Shown here in pieces: positions 35,139 to 44,401 of a stretch of 64,000 nt of DNA. The stretch is taken from positions 1-64,000 of the forward strand of contig CALURT010000004.1 of assembly GCA_944323245.1 (NCBI GenBank), given 5' to 3'. Each line of letters starts with the position of its first letter. Within the stretch, counting starts at the first letter, position 1. Origin of the DNA: an uncultured Bacteroidales bacterium. GTDB taxonomy: Bacteria > Bacteroidota > Bacteroidia > Bacteroidales > UBA932. The translations under genes and the position numbers were made by a program. Below the pieces are notes generated by a model that was not told where the DNA came from, did no database searches, and worked only from the letters and a program-made list of their open reading frames with translations.

Positions 35139-35706
35139 CCGCCTGACGTGTCGCTTCGTTGTAGCAGTGGCGGCAGAGCGGTTCGTATGTGTCCTTTTCT
35201 CCGAGAACCACGAGCTTGTCATCCGACGAGAGTCTGTGGGAATTGTTTGCGAGACTTCCGCATTTGACACAGATCGCGTGGACTTTCTGGACGTCTTCCG
35301 CCACGGCCATCAGAGCCGGCATGGGCCCGAAAGGTTTTCCGGAGAAATCCGTGTCCAAACCAGCCACAATCACGCGTATCCCCCTGTTGGCAAGGGTCTG
35401 GGCCACCTCCACAATGGTGTCGTCGAAAAACTGTGCCTCGTCTATTCCCACTACGTCCACGTCGCTCGAAAGCAGAAGCATGCTGGCCGGAGTGTCAATG
35501 GGAGTGGAAGGAATGCTGTGCGAGTCGTGGGATACTACTGAATCCTCCGAATATCTTATGTCTACGGCGGGTTTGTAGATTTCCACTTTCTGATTGGCGA
35601 ACTGTGCCCTTTTCAGCCTTCTTATGAGTTCTTCCGTTTTCCCAGAGAACATTGAGCCGCATATTACTTCTATCGAGCCGGCTTTTTTTGTATATTCTAA
35701 AAACAT
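35110..35706 (-). CDS. tdk: Thymidine kinase
   Basis: The 198-aa type II thymidine kinase phosphorylates thymidine to dTMP. It has P-loop [19 protein letters not shown], and two zinc-binding Cys pairs (CVKCG, CRHCYN) in the lid domain. ATG 35706 ([15 protein letters not shown]) is used; a longer frame from 35829 only translates the repeat array. Three promoter-bearing repeat units lie directly upstream, unusual for this housekeeping gene. Confidence 0.95.
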   Translation of the reverse strand: MFLEYTKKAGSIEVICGSMFSGKTEELIRRLKRAQFANQKVEIYKPAVDIRYSEDSVVSHDSHSIPSTPIDTPASMLLLSSDVDVVGIDEAQFFDDTIVEVAQTLANRGIRVIVAGLDTDFSGKPFGPMPALMAVAEDVQKVHAICVKCGSLANNSHRLSSDDKLVVLGEKDTYEPLCRHCYNEATRQAATSSDDSRE

Positions 35707-35732
35707 TTCCTTAATTTTGTGGTTCGGCTCTG

Positions 35733-36098
35733 CAAATATACGCAGAAGCCGAGAGCAATGCAAGAGACGAGGGAATTTGCGAACAGGTTCGCAATATGAC
35801 CGACGGCTTTTGCAATTGCCGAGGCGCAACAGTATAAATGGCCGTCAGGCCAAATATACGCAGAAGCCGAGAGCAATGCAAGAGACGAGGGAATTTGCGA
35901 ACAGGTTCGCAATATGGCCGACGGCTTTTGCAATTGCCGAGGCGCAACAGTATAAATGGCCGTCAGGCCAAATATACGCAGAAGCCGAGAGCAATGCAAG
36001 AGACGGAGGGAATATGCGGACTGGTTCGCAATATGACCGACGGCTTTTGCAGTTGCCGAGGCGCAACAGTATATGTGGACACGAAGTGGCCAAAGATA
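35733..36098 (-). repeat. Tandem 118-bp repeat array with promoters for tdk
   Basis: Three units start at 35733, 35851 and 35969; the first two are 118 bp, nearly identical, and the third ~122 bp and diverged. Each begins CAAATATA, i.e. TATATTTG on the minus strand, and each has TTG exactly 20 bp further upstream (complement of CAA at 35761, 35879 and 35997). So each is a complete Bacteroidetes promoter aimed at tdk. A fourth -7 match (TATCTTTG, 36091-36098) closes the array. Each unit also holds the palindrome TTGCGAA...TTCGCAA. This array fills the gap between tdk and rsmI; nothing else is seen there. Confidence 0.85.
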
Positions 36099-36108
36099 AT
36101 ATTCAGTT

Positions 36109-36921
36109 ATGGTTAGGAAAAACACAGGAAGTCAGGATTCGGTGGAAAGGAATGCGGGAGCGGCAGGCCGGCTTTATATTGTGCCGACGCCTGTCGGGAA
36201 CCTTGACGACATGACATTCAGGGCAATCAGTGTCCTGAAGTCCGTCGACCTGATTCTCGCAGAAGATACAAGGACAAGTTCCGTCCTGCTCAGACATTAT
36301 GATATTCAGGGCCGTCTGCAGTCACACCACAAGTTCAACGAACACAAGACCGTGGAAATCATAAAGGAAAGGATTCTTGCCGGACAGAACGTCGCCCTTG
36401 TCAGCGATGCCGGGACTCCCGGTATTTCCGATCCCGGTTTCCTGCTTGTCAGGACCTGTGCCGAGGAAGGTATCGAAGTGGAAACCTTGCCGGGAGCCAC
36501 TGCCTTTGTCCCGGCCCTTGTAAGTTCGGGATATCCGTGCGACCGCTTCTGTTTCGAAGGTTTCCTGCCTGCAAAAAAAGGCCGGATGACACGCCTCGAA
36601 GAATTGTCCCGTGAGACGAGGACGATGGTTTTCTACGAGTCTCCTTACAGGCTTGTGAAGACATTGCAGCAGTTCGTCGGGGTTTTCGGAGCGGAGAGAG
36701 GTTGCAGCGTGGCACGTGAAATTTCGAAAATACACGAGGAGCATAGGCGCGGTCCGTTGTCGGACGTCCTGCAATGGTATTCGGAACATGAACCGAAAGG
36801 TGAAATAGTAATAATTGTGGAGGGAGCTCCCGAAAAAGGGAAAGTGAAGGAGGAAAAATCATGGAAGAAAAAAGAGGTGATGGAAGGAAGCGAAGGGAAT
36901 TGTCTGCATCTTCCAAAATAG
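36109..36921 (+). CDS. rsmI: 16S rRNA (cytidine1402-2'-O)-methyltransferase
   Basis: RsmI 2'-O-methylates C1402 of 16S rRNA. The 270-aa protein has the tetrapyrrole-methylase fold motifs LYIVPTPVGNLDDMTFRAI, AEDTRTSSVLLRHY, ALVSDAGTPGISDPG and LPGATAFVPALVSSG. The ~25-residue Lys/Glu-rich tail overlaps the next gene by 61 nt. ATG 36109 lies 10 nt after the repeat array; a plus-strand -7 box was not found, so its promoter is unclear. Confidence 0.95.
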   Translation: MVRKNTGSQDSVERNAGAAGRLYIVPTPVGNLDDMTFRAISVLKSVDLILAEDTRTSSVLLRHYDIQGRLQSHHKFNEHKTVEIIKERILAGQNVALVSDAGTPGISDPGFLLVRTCAEEGIEVETLPGATAFVPALVSSGYPCDRFCFEGFLPAKKGRMTRLEELSRETRTMVFYESPYRLVKTLQQFVGVFGAERGCSVAREISKIHEEHRRGPLSDVLQWYSEHEPKGEIVIIVEGAPEKGKVKEEKSWKKKEVMEGSEGNCLHLPK

Positions 36922-37805
36922 GGCTGATCGCTCTCGTATTTCTTGTAATAGGTTATCAGGCGGCCTTGTTCCTGCATCGTTCCGCCGTATTGAAAATTCT
37001 CAGTAACAGGGACCGTCCGGATACGGTATTCGTGATTGACAGGGTTCTTGCCGAACAGATTCTGAAAGAAAAGGAAATATCCGACCTCGGACGTGACACG
37101 TTCAGGTTTTCTTCTGTCGGAGGCGGCAACGCCATAGCAGTTACGAAAGAGACGGCACACACCCCGGAAATAAAGTCGGTCAGGGAAACCTATGCTCCTG
37201 AAAGGCGGGTCGAGACATTCAGGTTCAATCCCAATGAAATCCCGGTGGAGGGCCTTGTCAGGCTCGGTTTTTCCCGCAAACAGGCTGCGGCTATCGACAA
37301 TTACCGTCGCAAGGGCGGCAGATTCAGACGCAAGAGCGACTTCGCCAGGTCGTTCGTAGTCTCGGATTCTATTTACCGCAGGTTGGAGCCTTATATCGAT
37401 ATTCCGCTAGTGGATCTGAATGCAGCGGATTCAGCCGGTTTCGACGCTCTTCCGGGAATCGGCGGCCATTATGCGTCAGCCATGACGGAATTCAGGGAAA
37501 GGCTCGGCGGAAGTTATTCGTACAAGGAGCAGTTGATGGACATAAGAGGGTTCGACAGGGAAAGATTCGACGGGCTTTCGGATTTGATAGAAATTTCGTC
37601 TCCGAAGCCTTACGCTCTATGGACCCTGCCTGAAGATTCGTTGGAACTTCATCCTTATATCGGAACCTATGCGGCACATGGAATCATCCTCTTCCGGGAA
37701 AACAATCCGCGGGAGAAATGGACCGTGGCCGCACTCGACGCAGCCGGCGTACTGAAGCCCGGAATGGCCGAAAAGCTTTCCCGCTGCCTCATAGCCGCAC
37801 CGTAA
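36861..37805 (+). CDS. ComEA-like helix-hairpin-helix protein
   Basis: The 314-aa protein has one N-terminal transmembrane segment (~18-38, SKIGLIALVFLVIGYQAALF) and tandem HhH motifs: VEGLVRLGFSRKQAAAIDNY, then DLNAADSAGFDALPGIGGHYA (ComEA-type), and a partial third. ComEA-like proteins bind DNA in competence, but Bacteroidetes homologues with several HhH repeats are of unknown role. The start overlaps rsmI by 61 nt, suggesting coupling. Repeat element B follows the stop. Confidence 0.8.
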   Translation: MEEKRGDGRKRRELSASSKIGLIALVFLVIGYQAALFLHRSAVLKILSNRDRPDTVFVIDRVLAEQILKEKEISDLGRDTFRFSSVGGGNAIAVTKETAHTPEIKSVRETYAPERRVETFRFNPNEIPVEGLVRLGFSRKQAAAIDNYRRKGGRFRRKSDFARSFVVSDSIYRRLEPYIDIPLVDLNAADSAGFDALPGIGGHYASAMTEFRERLGGSYSYKEQLMDIRGFDRERFDGLSDLIEISSPKPYALWTLPEDSLELHPYIGTYAAHGIILFRENNPREKWTVAALDAAGVLKPGMAEKLSRCLIAAP

Positions 37806-37807
37806 AT

Positions 37808-38022
37808 ATAAATTCGTCAAGCGGTACGCTTTTACCGCAAAGGAGCAGCCTTATGGCTGCGACGAGCCCCCGGCGAGGGGGATGAGAGGGGGTGGCGCCC
37901 CTTGGAAAGGGGCTGTCGCTATAGCGACTGGGGTTTAAGATAGCGGGATTTCGAAGAAATCCTTAGCGACGGTTCGACGAATTACGTGATCCTGAACAAC
38001 ATAAATTCGTCGAACCGTCGCT
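37808..38022 (+). repeat. Multi-hairpin repeat element, copy B
   Basis: Same modules as copy A: GCGGTA/TACCGC (37821-37838), GCAGCC/GGCTGC (37845-37860), CCCCC/GGGGG (37867-37881), GTCGCT/AGCGAC (37915-37928), GGATTTC/GAAATCC (37946-37962), ending in a perfect 19-bp stem AGCGACGGTTCGACGAATT (37965-37983) with its complement at 38004-38022. ATAAATTCGTC also starts the element. The last stem overlaps the aldehyde dehydrogenase stop codon. It lies between two convergent genes. Confidence 0.85.
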
Positions 38023-39430
38023 ATTTCAAGAACATCCGGACCAATTTTTCGTGAAACCGCGTATATGGCTGGTAGCGCATCGGAAGGTCCATCCAGAACG
38101 GTTTGTCGACGATGCTCTTGAAATGCGAGAATGTTTCGAATCCGAATCTGCCATGGTAGGCACCCATTCCGCTTTCTCCCAAGCCCCCGAAAGGCATGTT
38201 TTCGGTGGCAAGGTGGATTATTGTGTCGTTCACGCAGCCGCCTCCGAAATGCAGCCGGCCCAACAGATGTCTTTTGGTCTTTCTGTCAGAGGTAAAAATA
38301 TAGGTGGCAAGCGGTTTCGGTCTCTGCTCGATGAATCTGACGGCATCTTCGAGGTTTTTCCATCTGATGACGGGCATCAGGGGACCGAAGATTTCTTCCT
38401 GCATTATACGGAAATTTCCGAGCCTGTCCTCATTTGCAGAATCCAATTCTCCGAGATCCAATATTGTCGGTTCTATTTTCAGCGATTCCGCATCACAGTG
38501 TCCGCCATGGATTGTTTTGGCGCCTTTGTCGGCAGCATCTTCGAGCGTTTCCCTGAGACGGTCGAAATGCTTGCGGTTGATTGTTTTTCCGTAATTCACG
38601 TTTGCCATGGCATCCCGTCCGAACATACTTTCAATTTCCGTGACGCATGAGTCCATGAATTTTTCTCCTACTGATTCGTGGACCAATACATAGTCGGGAG
38701 CGACGCAGGTTTGCCCGCAGTTGAGGTATTTGCCGAAGACTATCCTTCTCGCAGTTACTGCGATGTCTGCCGTAGCGTTGATGATTACGGGACTTTTGCC
38801 GCCGAGTTCCAATGTGACCGGGGTCAGGTGTGCGGAAGCCTTGGACATTACGAGCTTGCCGACTTCCTTGCTTCCGGTGAAGAAGATATAGTCGAACTTC
38901 CTGTCCAACAGGTCGGCGTTGACTTCCCGGCCTCCTTCTATTACGGCTACATGTCCGGGTGAAAAGGTGTTTGATATCAATTCCTTGATTATCCGGCTTG
39001 TGGCAGGGGAGTATGCGCTCGGTTTCAGTATGGCGGTGTTGCCTGCGGCCACGGCGCTTGCGAGAGGGCCGACTGTGAGCAGGAAGGGATAGTTCCACGG
39101 ACTCATGATGAGGACGTTGCCGTAAGGCTCCGGTATCATGTAGCTTCTCGCAGGGAATTGGGCGAGCGGAGTCCTTGCCTTGTGCGGTCTTGAGTATTGT
39201 TCTATGTGTCTTATGGCGTGTCCAAGTTCCGAAAGGACCATCCCGGTCTCGCACATATAACTCTCGAACCCGCTTTTCCCGAGGTCCTCCTTCAAGGCGC
39301 CGGCTATCCTGTCCTCCATGTCGAGAATGCCCTGCCTCAGGGCCTGCAATGTCCTCTTTCTGAATTTGACGTCAAGTGTCTTCCCTGAAAGGAAAAATTC
39401 CCTTTGCCGCTCAAGTATTTCCTCTGTCAT
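38021..39430 (-). CDS. Aldehyde dehydrogenase family protein
   Basis: The 469-aa NAD(P)-dependent enzyme oxidises aldehydes to acids. It has Rossmann motif FTGSKEVGK, catalytic Glu in TLELGGKSP and Cys in NCGQTCVAPDY. The fold pattern and C-terminal hydrophobic tail resemble the ALDH3 (fatty aldehyde) group. ATG 39430 is chosen because a -7 box (TAACTTTG, minus strand 39451-39458) overlaps the longer start at 39451. The stop codon lies in the last stem of repeat B. Confidence 0.92.
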   Translation of the reverse strand: MTEEILERQREFFLSGKTLDVKFRKRTLQALRQGILDMEDRIAGALKEDLGKSGFESYMCETGMVLSELGHAIRHIEQYSRPHKARTPLAQFPARSYMIPEPYGNVLIMSPWNYPFLLTVGPLASAVAAGNTAILKPSAYSPATSRIIKELISNTFSPGHVAVIEGGREVNADLLDRKFDYIFFTGSKEVGKLVMSKASAHLTPVTLELGGKSPVIINATADIAVTARRIVFGKYLNCGQTCVAPDYVLVHESVGEKFMDSCVTEIESMFGRDAMANVNYGKTINRKHFDRLRETLEDAADKGAKTIHGGHCDAESLKIEPTILDLGELDSANEDRLGNFRIMQEEIFGPLMPVIRWKNLEDAVRFIEQRPKPLATYIFTSDRKTKRHLLGRLHFGGGCVNDTIIHLATENMPFGGLGESGMGAYHGRFGFETFSHFKSIVDKPFWMDLPMRYQPYTRFHEKLVRMFLK

Positions 39431-39450
39431 GATTGCCGTATTTATCCACA

Positions 39451-39458
39451 CAAAGTTA
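39451..39458 (-). promoter_or_regulatory. Aldehyde dehydrogenase -7 box
   Basis: The minus strand reads TAACTTTG, an exact match 20 nt before ATG 39430. It excludes the upstream in-frame ATG as a start. Confidence 0.6.
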
Positions 39459-39479
39459 GCGAAAATCCCGGAAAATTAG

Positions 39480-39487
39480 TATATTTG
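39480..39487 (+). promoter_or_regulatory. Upstream -7 box, possible second SusC-operon promoter
   Basis: TATATTTG is an exact match. The first ATG after it (39489) opens only five codons, so it would drive either a long sus leader or a short RNA running through the CCGTTC repeats. Confidence 0.4.
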
Positions 39488-39544
39488 AATGATAAAGCCA
39501 ATCTGAGACCGTATGACTGTTCATGGTATTTCTGGAATTCATCT

Positions 39545-39595
39545 CCCGTTCAGTCAGAAAAATTGACCGTTCGACATACGTTTTGCACCGTTCGT
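39545..39595 (+). promoter_or_regulatory. Three CCGTTC direct repeats at 21-bp spacing (LytTR-like operator)
   Basis: CCGTTC occurs at 39546-39551, 39567-39572 and 39588-39593, exactly 21 bp apart, i.e. two helical turns. The extended sites ACCGTTCGA and ACCGTTCGT fit the published LytTR-domain consensus [TA][AC][CA]GTTN[AG][TG], whose tandem sites also have 21-bp phasing. The last repeat ends 34 bp before the SusC -7 box, a suitable place for an activator. No LytTR gene lies in the window. Confidence 0.6.
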
Positions 39596-39628
39596 CGCCC
39601 ATCAGTTCATTATGATTGGCGACATTTT

Positions 39629-39636
39629 TACTTTTG
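39629..39636 (+). promoter_or_regulatory. SusC operon -7 box
   Basis: TACTTTTG is an exact match 10 nt before ATG 39647. No TTTG at -33, which fits dependence on an activator at the upstream repeats. Confidence 0.6.
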
Positions 39637-39646
39637 TACGTTTATA

Positions 39647-42600
39647 ATGAATAACATTGAAATGAATAAACCAAGATTTTTGATTACGGCGCTTGCGTCG
39701 CTGATCATCTTCGCTTCATCGGCATTCGCAGAAGACGGATACGAAGTCAAGGGCGTGATTCAGGACAAGATCGGACCGGTCATCGGTGCCACTGTCGTGG
39801 AACAGGGTACGACGAACGGAGCCTCTACAGGTCTTGACGGCGACTATGTGATTGTCGCATCCGGACCCGATGCAATCCTCGAATTCAGCTGTCTCGGTTA
39901 CAGGACAATTACATTCAAGGCATCGGAAGTCCCTCCGGTGGTTACCATCGAGGAGGATTCGTTTTTCCTTGAAGATGCCGTCGTCATCGGTTACGGTACG
40001 GTCAAGAAAGAAGACATGACCGGCTCCATCGTTGCCATCAAGACGGATGAACTGAACCGCGGAGCAGTCGTTTCGACCCAGGACATGCTTAAAGGAAAAG
40101 TCCCGGGCCTGCAGATTATTCCGGGAGACGGCGGTCCGGGTTCCGGCTCGACCATACGTATCCGCGGCGCAGCATCCCTGAATGCATCAAACGATCCTCT
40201 TATAGTGATAGACGGTGTGCCTATCGCAGCGGACGGTGGGGCAGGAATGGCCAATCCTCTTGAAACCATCAACCCTAACGACATCGAATCCTTCACGGTG
40301 TTGAAGGACGCTTCATCAGCTGCAATCTACGGCTCGCGTGCCTCCAACGGTGTCATTATCATCACGACCAAACGCGGAAAAGGCAGCAGGCCTCAGGTAA
40401 GCTACAGCGGAAGCGTGAGCGTACAGACCAATTCGAAGCGTATCCCGACGATGACTCCGGGAGAATTCCGGGACTATGTTTCCGAGACATTCCCGGCAGG
40501 AACCTCGACTGGCGACTATGTCCGCGAGCATCTCGGCAACGTGGATACCGACTGGCAGGACCTGATATTCCGCACGGCCATTTCCCATGACCATAACGTG
40601 AGCCTCAGCGGAAACGTCAAGGAACGCATGCCGTACCGTGCATCCGTCGGCTGGACAAGCCAGCAGGGTACGCTCCATACTTCCGATTACGACAGAGGTA
40701 CACTCGACATAAGCCTTTCGCCGAATTTCTTCGACCACCATCTTACGGTCAGCCTCAGCGGAAGGGGAGTCTACACGCACCAGAACTATGCCGACGGCGG
40801 GACAGTAGGCAATGCCGCCTTTTTCAACCCGACCCAGGACCCGTATTTCAGGAATGAGGACGGTTCGATAGACTATACCACGACCAACGGCTTCTGGAAT
40901 TACGGTTCCGGTCGCGGAGAAAACTTCACTCCGAACACATTGCTCGGAGTCGGCCCTCTTTCCCAGCTCTATGATGTGGAAAATTACGGAAGTGCAATGC
41001 GTTTCATCGGAAATGCCCAGATAGACTACAAGGTACACGGATTCGAAGCCCTCAAGTTCAACCTGAGCCTCGGCCTCGACATGTCGCAGTACAAGTCCCA
41101 CAACGGTGTCAACCCGGGCTCTTTCCAGGCTTATTCCGATACGGAAAACAGAGGAATCGGCCAGTATTCCGAAGGAACGCAGTTCCGCCGCAACCAGGTC
41201 CTCGAATTTTACGCCAACTTCAATGAAGAATGGGGCATTCATCATCTCGATGTGATGGCCGGTTATTCATGGCAGCATTTCTACAGTTCCGACAGGACCG
41301 TGTCATACTTCAATATCACCAACGAACAGAAAGGTGACGATTCCCGTTATCCGTACAACTGGCAGGAAAGCTACCTCATATCCTTCTACGGACGTATCAA
41401 CTATTCAATAAATTCGAAGTACCTTTTCACGTTCACCCTGCGTGACGACGCTTCGTCGAGGTTTTCTCCGGAAACCCGCTGGGGACTTTTCCCGTCGGGA
41501 GCATTCGCATGGAACATCAAGGAAGAACCGTTCCTGAAGAACGTTTCGCCTCTGTCCCAGCTCAAACTGAGACTCAGCGCAGGACAGACCGGACAGCAGG
41601 AAATCGGAAGCAACTATCCTTACATGTCCATTTACAGTCTTTCGACAGACGTTTACAAGCAATATTATATGGGAAGCTACGGTTACCAGTTCTACTATAC
41701 TCCGGGGGCGTACGATCCTGACATCAGGTGGGAGACGACCACCACATACAACGCCGGTATAGACTTCGGTTTCCTGGACGACCGCATCACCGGTAACGTG
41801 GATGTCTACCTCAGGCAGACCAAAGACCTGCTGAACAGCGTGATAACCCCTATCGGCTCCAACTTCGGAAATACCGTCCTTACCAATGTCGGCTCCATGG
41901 AAAACAAGGGTATCGAATTCTCCCTCAACGTGATACCGGTACAGGGCAAGGACTGGAACCTGTCCATAGGATTGAACGGAACATTCCAGGATACGAGGTT
42001 CACCAAACTGAACAGCACCGATGATCCTTCATACGTCATTCAGGTCGGGAATATCAGCAAGGGTACCGGAAGCATGCTGAGCGTACACAAGGTCGGCTAC
42101 GCTCCGTATTCCTACAGGACATTCCAGCAGCTTTACGATTCTGAAGGAAAACCGATACAGAATGCCTTGGTGGACAGGGACGGCGACGGCGCAATTACCG
42201 ACAACGACCGCTATATCTCAGGGAAAAGCCCTAACGCCAAGTTCTTTTACGGAATCAACGTGAAACTTTCCTACAGGAATTGGGATTTCGGGTTCAACGG
42301 ACACGGTTCCGCCGGCAACTGGCTTTTCAATGATTTCGCCTCGGCCAACTCAACGTCCAATCTCGACGTGAATGCCGGAAATCTTCCGAACTTCGCCAAA
42401 TATGTGAAAGAGACAGGATTTACAGCTGCCAACAGCGGAGAACAATGGTATTCCGACATGTTTCTTGAGAATGCCTCCTTCTTCAGAATGGACGACATCA
42501 ATTTAGGATATACTTTCAGGGACATCAGAAACTGGGAAGGCAATATCCGTCTTGCACTGAGCGCACAGAGCGTATTCGTAATCACCGGCTACAGCGGTAT

Positions 42601-42691
42601 AGATCCGGAATGTTCCAACGTAACGGGCATCGACAACACGATATGGCCGCGCCCGCGTACCTTCTCCCTGCGTGTAAATGTTAACTTCTAA
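39647..42691 (+). CDS. SusC/RagA family TonB-linked outer-membrane transporter
   Basis: This 1014-aa TonB-dependent transporter imports oligosaccharides delivered by its SusD partner. After a signal peptide (ending SSAFA) come a CarboxypepD_reg-like domain (VKGVIQDKIGPVIGATVVEQG), a TonB box-like stretch, the plug (LKGKVPGLQI...GSTIRIRGAASLNASNDPL) and a ~700-residue barrel ending in Phe. Start 39647 (MNNIEMNKPRFL) or 39662 (MNKPRFL) both suit; upstream codons precede the -7 box. It is followed by SusD, SusE/F, GH13 and others, so starch or another alpha-glucan is the likely substrate. Confidence 0.95.
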   Translation: MNNIEMNKPRFLITALASLIIFASSAFAEDGYEVKGVIQDKIGPVIGATVVEQGTTNGASTGLDGDYVIVASGPDAILEFSCLGYRTITFKASEVPPVVTIEEDSFFLEDAVVIGYGTVKKEDMTGSIVAIKTDELNRGAVVSTQDMLKGKVPGLQIIPGDGGPGSGSTIRIRGAASLNASNDPLIVIDGVPIAADGGAGMANPLETINPNDIESFTVLKDASSAAIYGSRASNGVIIITTKRGKGSRPQVSYSGSVSVQTNSKRIPTMTPGEFRDYVSETFPAGTSTGDYVREHLGNVDTDWQDLIFRTAISHDHNVSLSGNVKERMPYRASVGWTSQQGTLHTSDYDRGTLDISLSPNFFDHHLTVSLSGRGVYTHQNYADGGTVGNAAFFNPTQDPYFRNEDGSIDYTTTNGFWNYGSGRGENFTPNTLLGVGPLSQLYDVENYGSAMRFIGNAQIDYKVHGFEALKFNLSLGLDMSQYKSHNGVNPGSFQAYSDTENRGIGQYSEGTQFRRNQVLEFYANFNEEWGIHHLDVMAGYSWQHFYSSDRTVSYFNITNEQKGDDSRYPYNWQESYLISFYGRINYSINSKYLFTFTLRDDASSRFSPETRWGLFPSGAFAWNIKEEPFLKNVSPLSQLKLRLSAGQTGQQEIGSNYPYMSIYSLSTDVYKQYYMGSYGYQFYYTPGAYDPDIRWETTTTYNAGIDFGFLDDRITGNVDVYLRQTKDLLNSVITPIGSNFGNTVLTNVGSMENKGIEFSLNVIPVQGKDWNLSIGLNGTFQDTRFTKLNSTDDPSYVIQVGNISKGTGSMLSVHKVGYAPYSYRTFQQLYDSEGKPIQNALVDRDGDGAITDNDRYISGKSPNAKFFYGINVKLSYRNWDFGFNGHGSAGNWLFNDFASANSTSNLDVNAGNLPNFAKYVKETGFTAANSGEQWYSDMFLENASFFRMDDINLGYTFRDIRNWEGNIRLALSAQSVFVITGYSGIDPECSNVTGIDNTIWPRPRTFSLRVNVNF

Positions 42692-42701
42692 TGATACTGT
42701 T

Positions 42702-44387
42702 ATGAAGACGATATATAGAAAATTCATTCTTGCTGCAATGGCCGTTTCGGCCGCTTTCGGATTGTCGTCCTGTTTGGGAGACCTCAATACCGTTCCACGC
42801 AATCCTTACGACAGGGTGCCGGAAACGGCATACGGCGCCGACGAAGCCGGATATGTGCAGGGATTGGCCAAACTTTATTTCCAGTTCATATCCAATGACA
42901 CCAAGGACCTTCAGGTAAGCGACGGAGGAGCTTCGGAGCTGATACGTGCCTTCTGGTCAGTACAGGAAACCACTACCGACGAAGCCAAATGTGCATGGGC
43001 GGACGATGCATGGGTGCGAGCCCTGAATACGAATACCTGGTCCGAGGCCCAGAACGATGCCACATACGCCGTGTATGTCCGTACCCTTCAGGGAATTTCA
43101 TACGTCAACGAATACCTCCGCCAGACGACGGACGACCTGCTTGCCGAAAGGGGAGCGGATGCCAATGTCCGTGCAAAGGTGGCCCAGTTCCGTGCGGAAG
43201 CACGTTTCATAAGGGCGTATTTCTACTGGATGGCAATCGATACTTTCGGAAACGTACCGTTCATTACCGAGGAGTCGGATTTCGGTTCGGGAGTCAATCC
43301 GCGTCAGGGCACCCGTGCGGAACTTTTCAATTTCTGCATCAGCGAACTGACCGACCTTGCTTCCGAAGGCAGTGCAATGCCTGCGGCACGGGCTGACTAT
43401 CCGAGAGCTGACAAGGGGGCCGTCTACGGACTTCTTGCGAGGATGTACCTGAATGCGGAAGTCTATACGGGTACGGCAATGTGGGAAGAGGCCAAGGCAG
43501 CCTGCGAAGAGATATTCAAGATGGGCTATGAACTTTGCCCTGACTACGAAGCCCTGTTCAGGGGCGATAACGGCGAAAACCCTGAAGCATTGCAGGAAAT
43601 CATCTTCGGCGCTGCATATGATGCGGAGCAGTCGCAGTCCTACGGCGGTACTTCCTACCTTACTCTTGCGGCAGTTGCTGCGGAAGACGTATTGGAAGAA
43701 ACCGTTGACGGCGAGACTTTGACATATTTCCCTAACGGTGTGAACAACGGATGGGCCGGTATCCGTGTCCCTTACGAGTTCGTATCAGCATATTTCGAAG
43801 TGTCGGACCAGGATTACGGAACCGGAGAATACACATGCGATGACAAACGCGGCAGGATGTTCTACATCAAGGGCCGGAGCGAATCCATGGACGGTACCCT
43901 CTATACCTTCTTCAACGGATGGTCCTGCCTGAAATTCAACAATGTGCCACACGATACCACGCCTGCCGAGTGGGCTGACGTATCCGTTTCCAAGGCTTAC
44001 AGCGACATCGATTATCCGCTGATCCGTTTGGGAGAGATTTATCTCATCTATGCAGAGGCCTGTCTTGAACTCGGACAGCAGACGGAAGGCCTGCCATACA
44101 TGCAGAAACTTGCAGCACGGGCAGGAATAGACGAGCCTACCGGTTATACCGCCTCGACCCTTATGGCGGAACGTGCGAGGGAACTTTACTGGGAAGGCCA
44201 CCGCAGGACCGACCTTATCCGTTATGACCGCTTCCATACGACCTCATATCTGTGGCCGTACAAGGGAGGGGAATCCTTCGGCGGACAGGGCTTCGATTCA
44301 TACAAGGATCTTTTCGCCATACCTCCTACAGACCTTGCGGCCAATGTGGAGATGAAACAGAACCCGGGTTACGTACAGACATTCTGA
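42702..44387 (+). CDS. SusD/RagB family glycan-binding lipoprotein
   Basis: The 561-aa lipoprotein (lipobox FGLSSC, Cys ~23) caps the SusC barrel. N-terminal VPRNPYDRVPETAYGADE, TPR-like helices (EARFIRAYFYWMAIDTFGNVPFITE) and the C-terminal SusD region (RARELYWEGHRRTDLIRYDRF, NPGYVQTF) are all present. ATG 42702 starts the signal peptide; the frame from 42678 would overlap the SusC stop. It lies 10 nt after SusC. Confidence 0.95.
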   Translation: MKTIYRKFILAAMAVSAAFGLSSCLGDLNTVPRNPYDRVPETAYGADEAGYVQGLAKLYFQFISNDTKDLQVSDGGASELIRAFWSVQETTTDEAKCAWADDAWVRALNTNTWSEAQNDATYAVYVRTLQGISYVNEYLRQTTDDLLAERGADANVRAKVAQFRAEARFIRAYFYWMAIDTFGNVPFITEESDFGSGVNPRQGTRAELFNFCISELTDLASEGSAMPAARADYPRADKGAVYGLLARMYLNAEVYTGTAMWEEAKAACEEIFKMGYELCPDYEALFRGDNGENPEALQEIIFGAAYDAEQSQSYGGTSYLTLAAVAAEDVLEETVDGETLTYFPNGVNNGWAGIRVPYEFVSAYFEVSDQDYGTGEYTCDDKRGRMFYIKGRSESMDGTLYTFFNGWSCLKFNNVPHDTTPAEWADVSVSKAYSDIDYPLIRLGEIYLIYAEACLELGQQTEGLPYMQKLAARAGIDEPTGYTASTLMAERARELYWEGHRRTDLIRYDRFHTTSYLWPYKGGESFGGQGFDSYKDLFAIPPTDLAANVEMKQNPGYVQTF

Positions 44388-44401
44388 AACAGGACTGAGA
44401 T

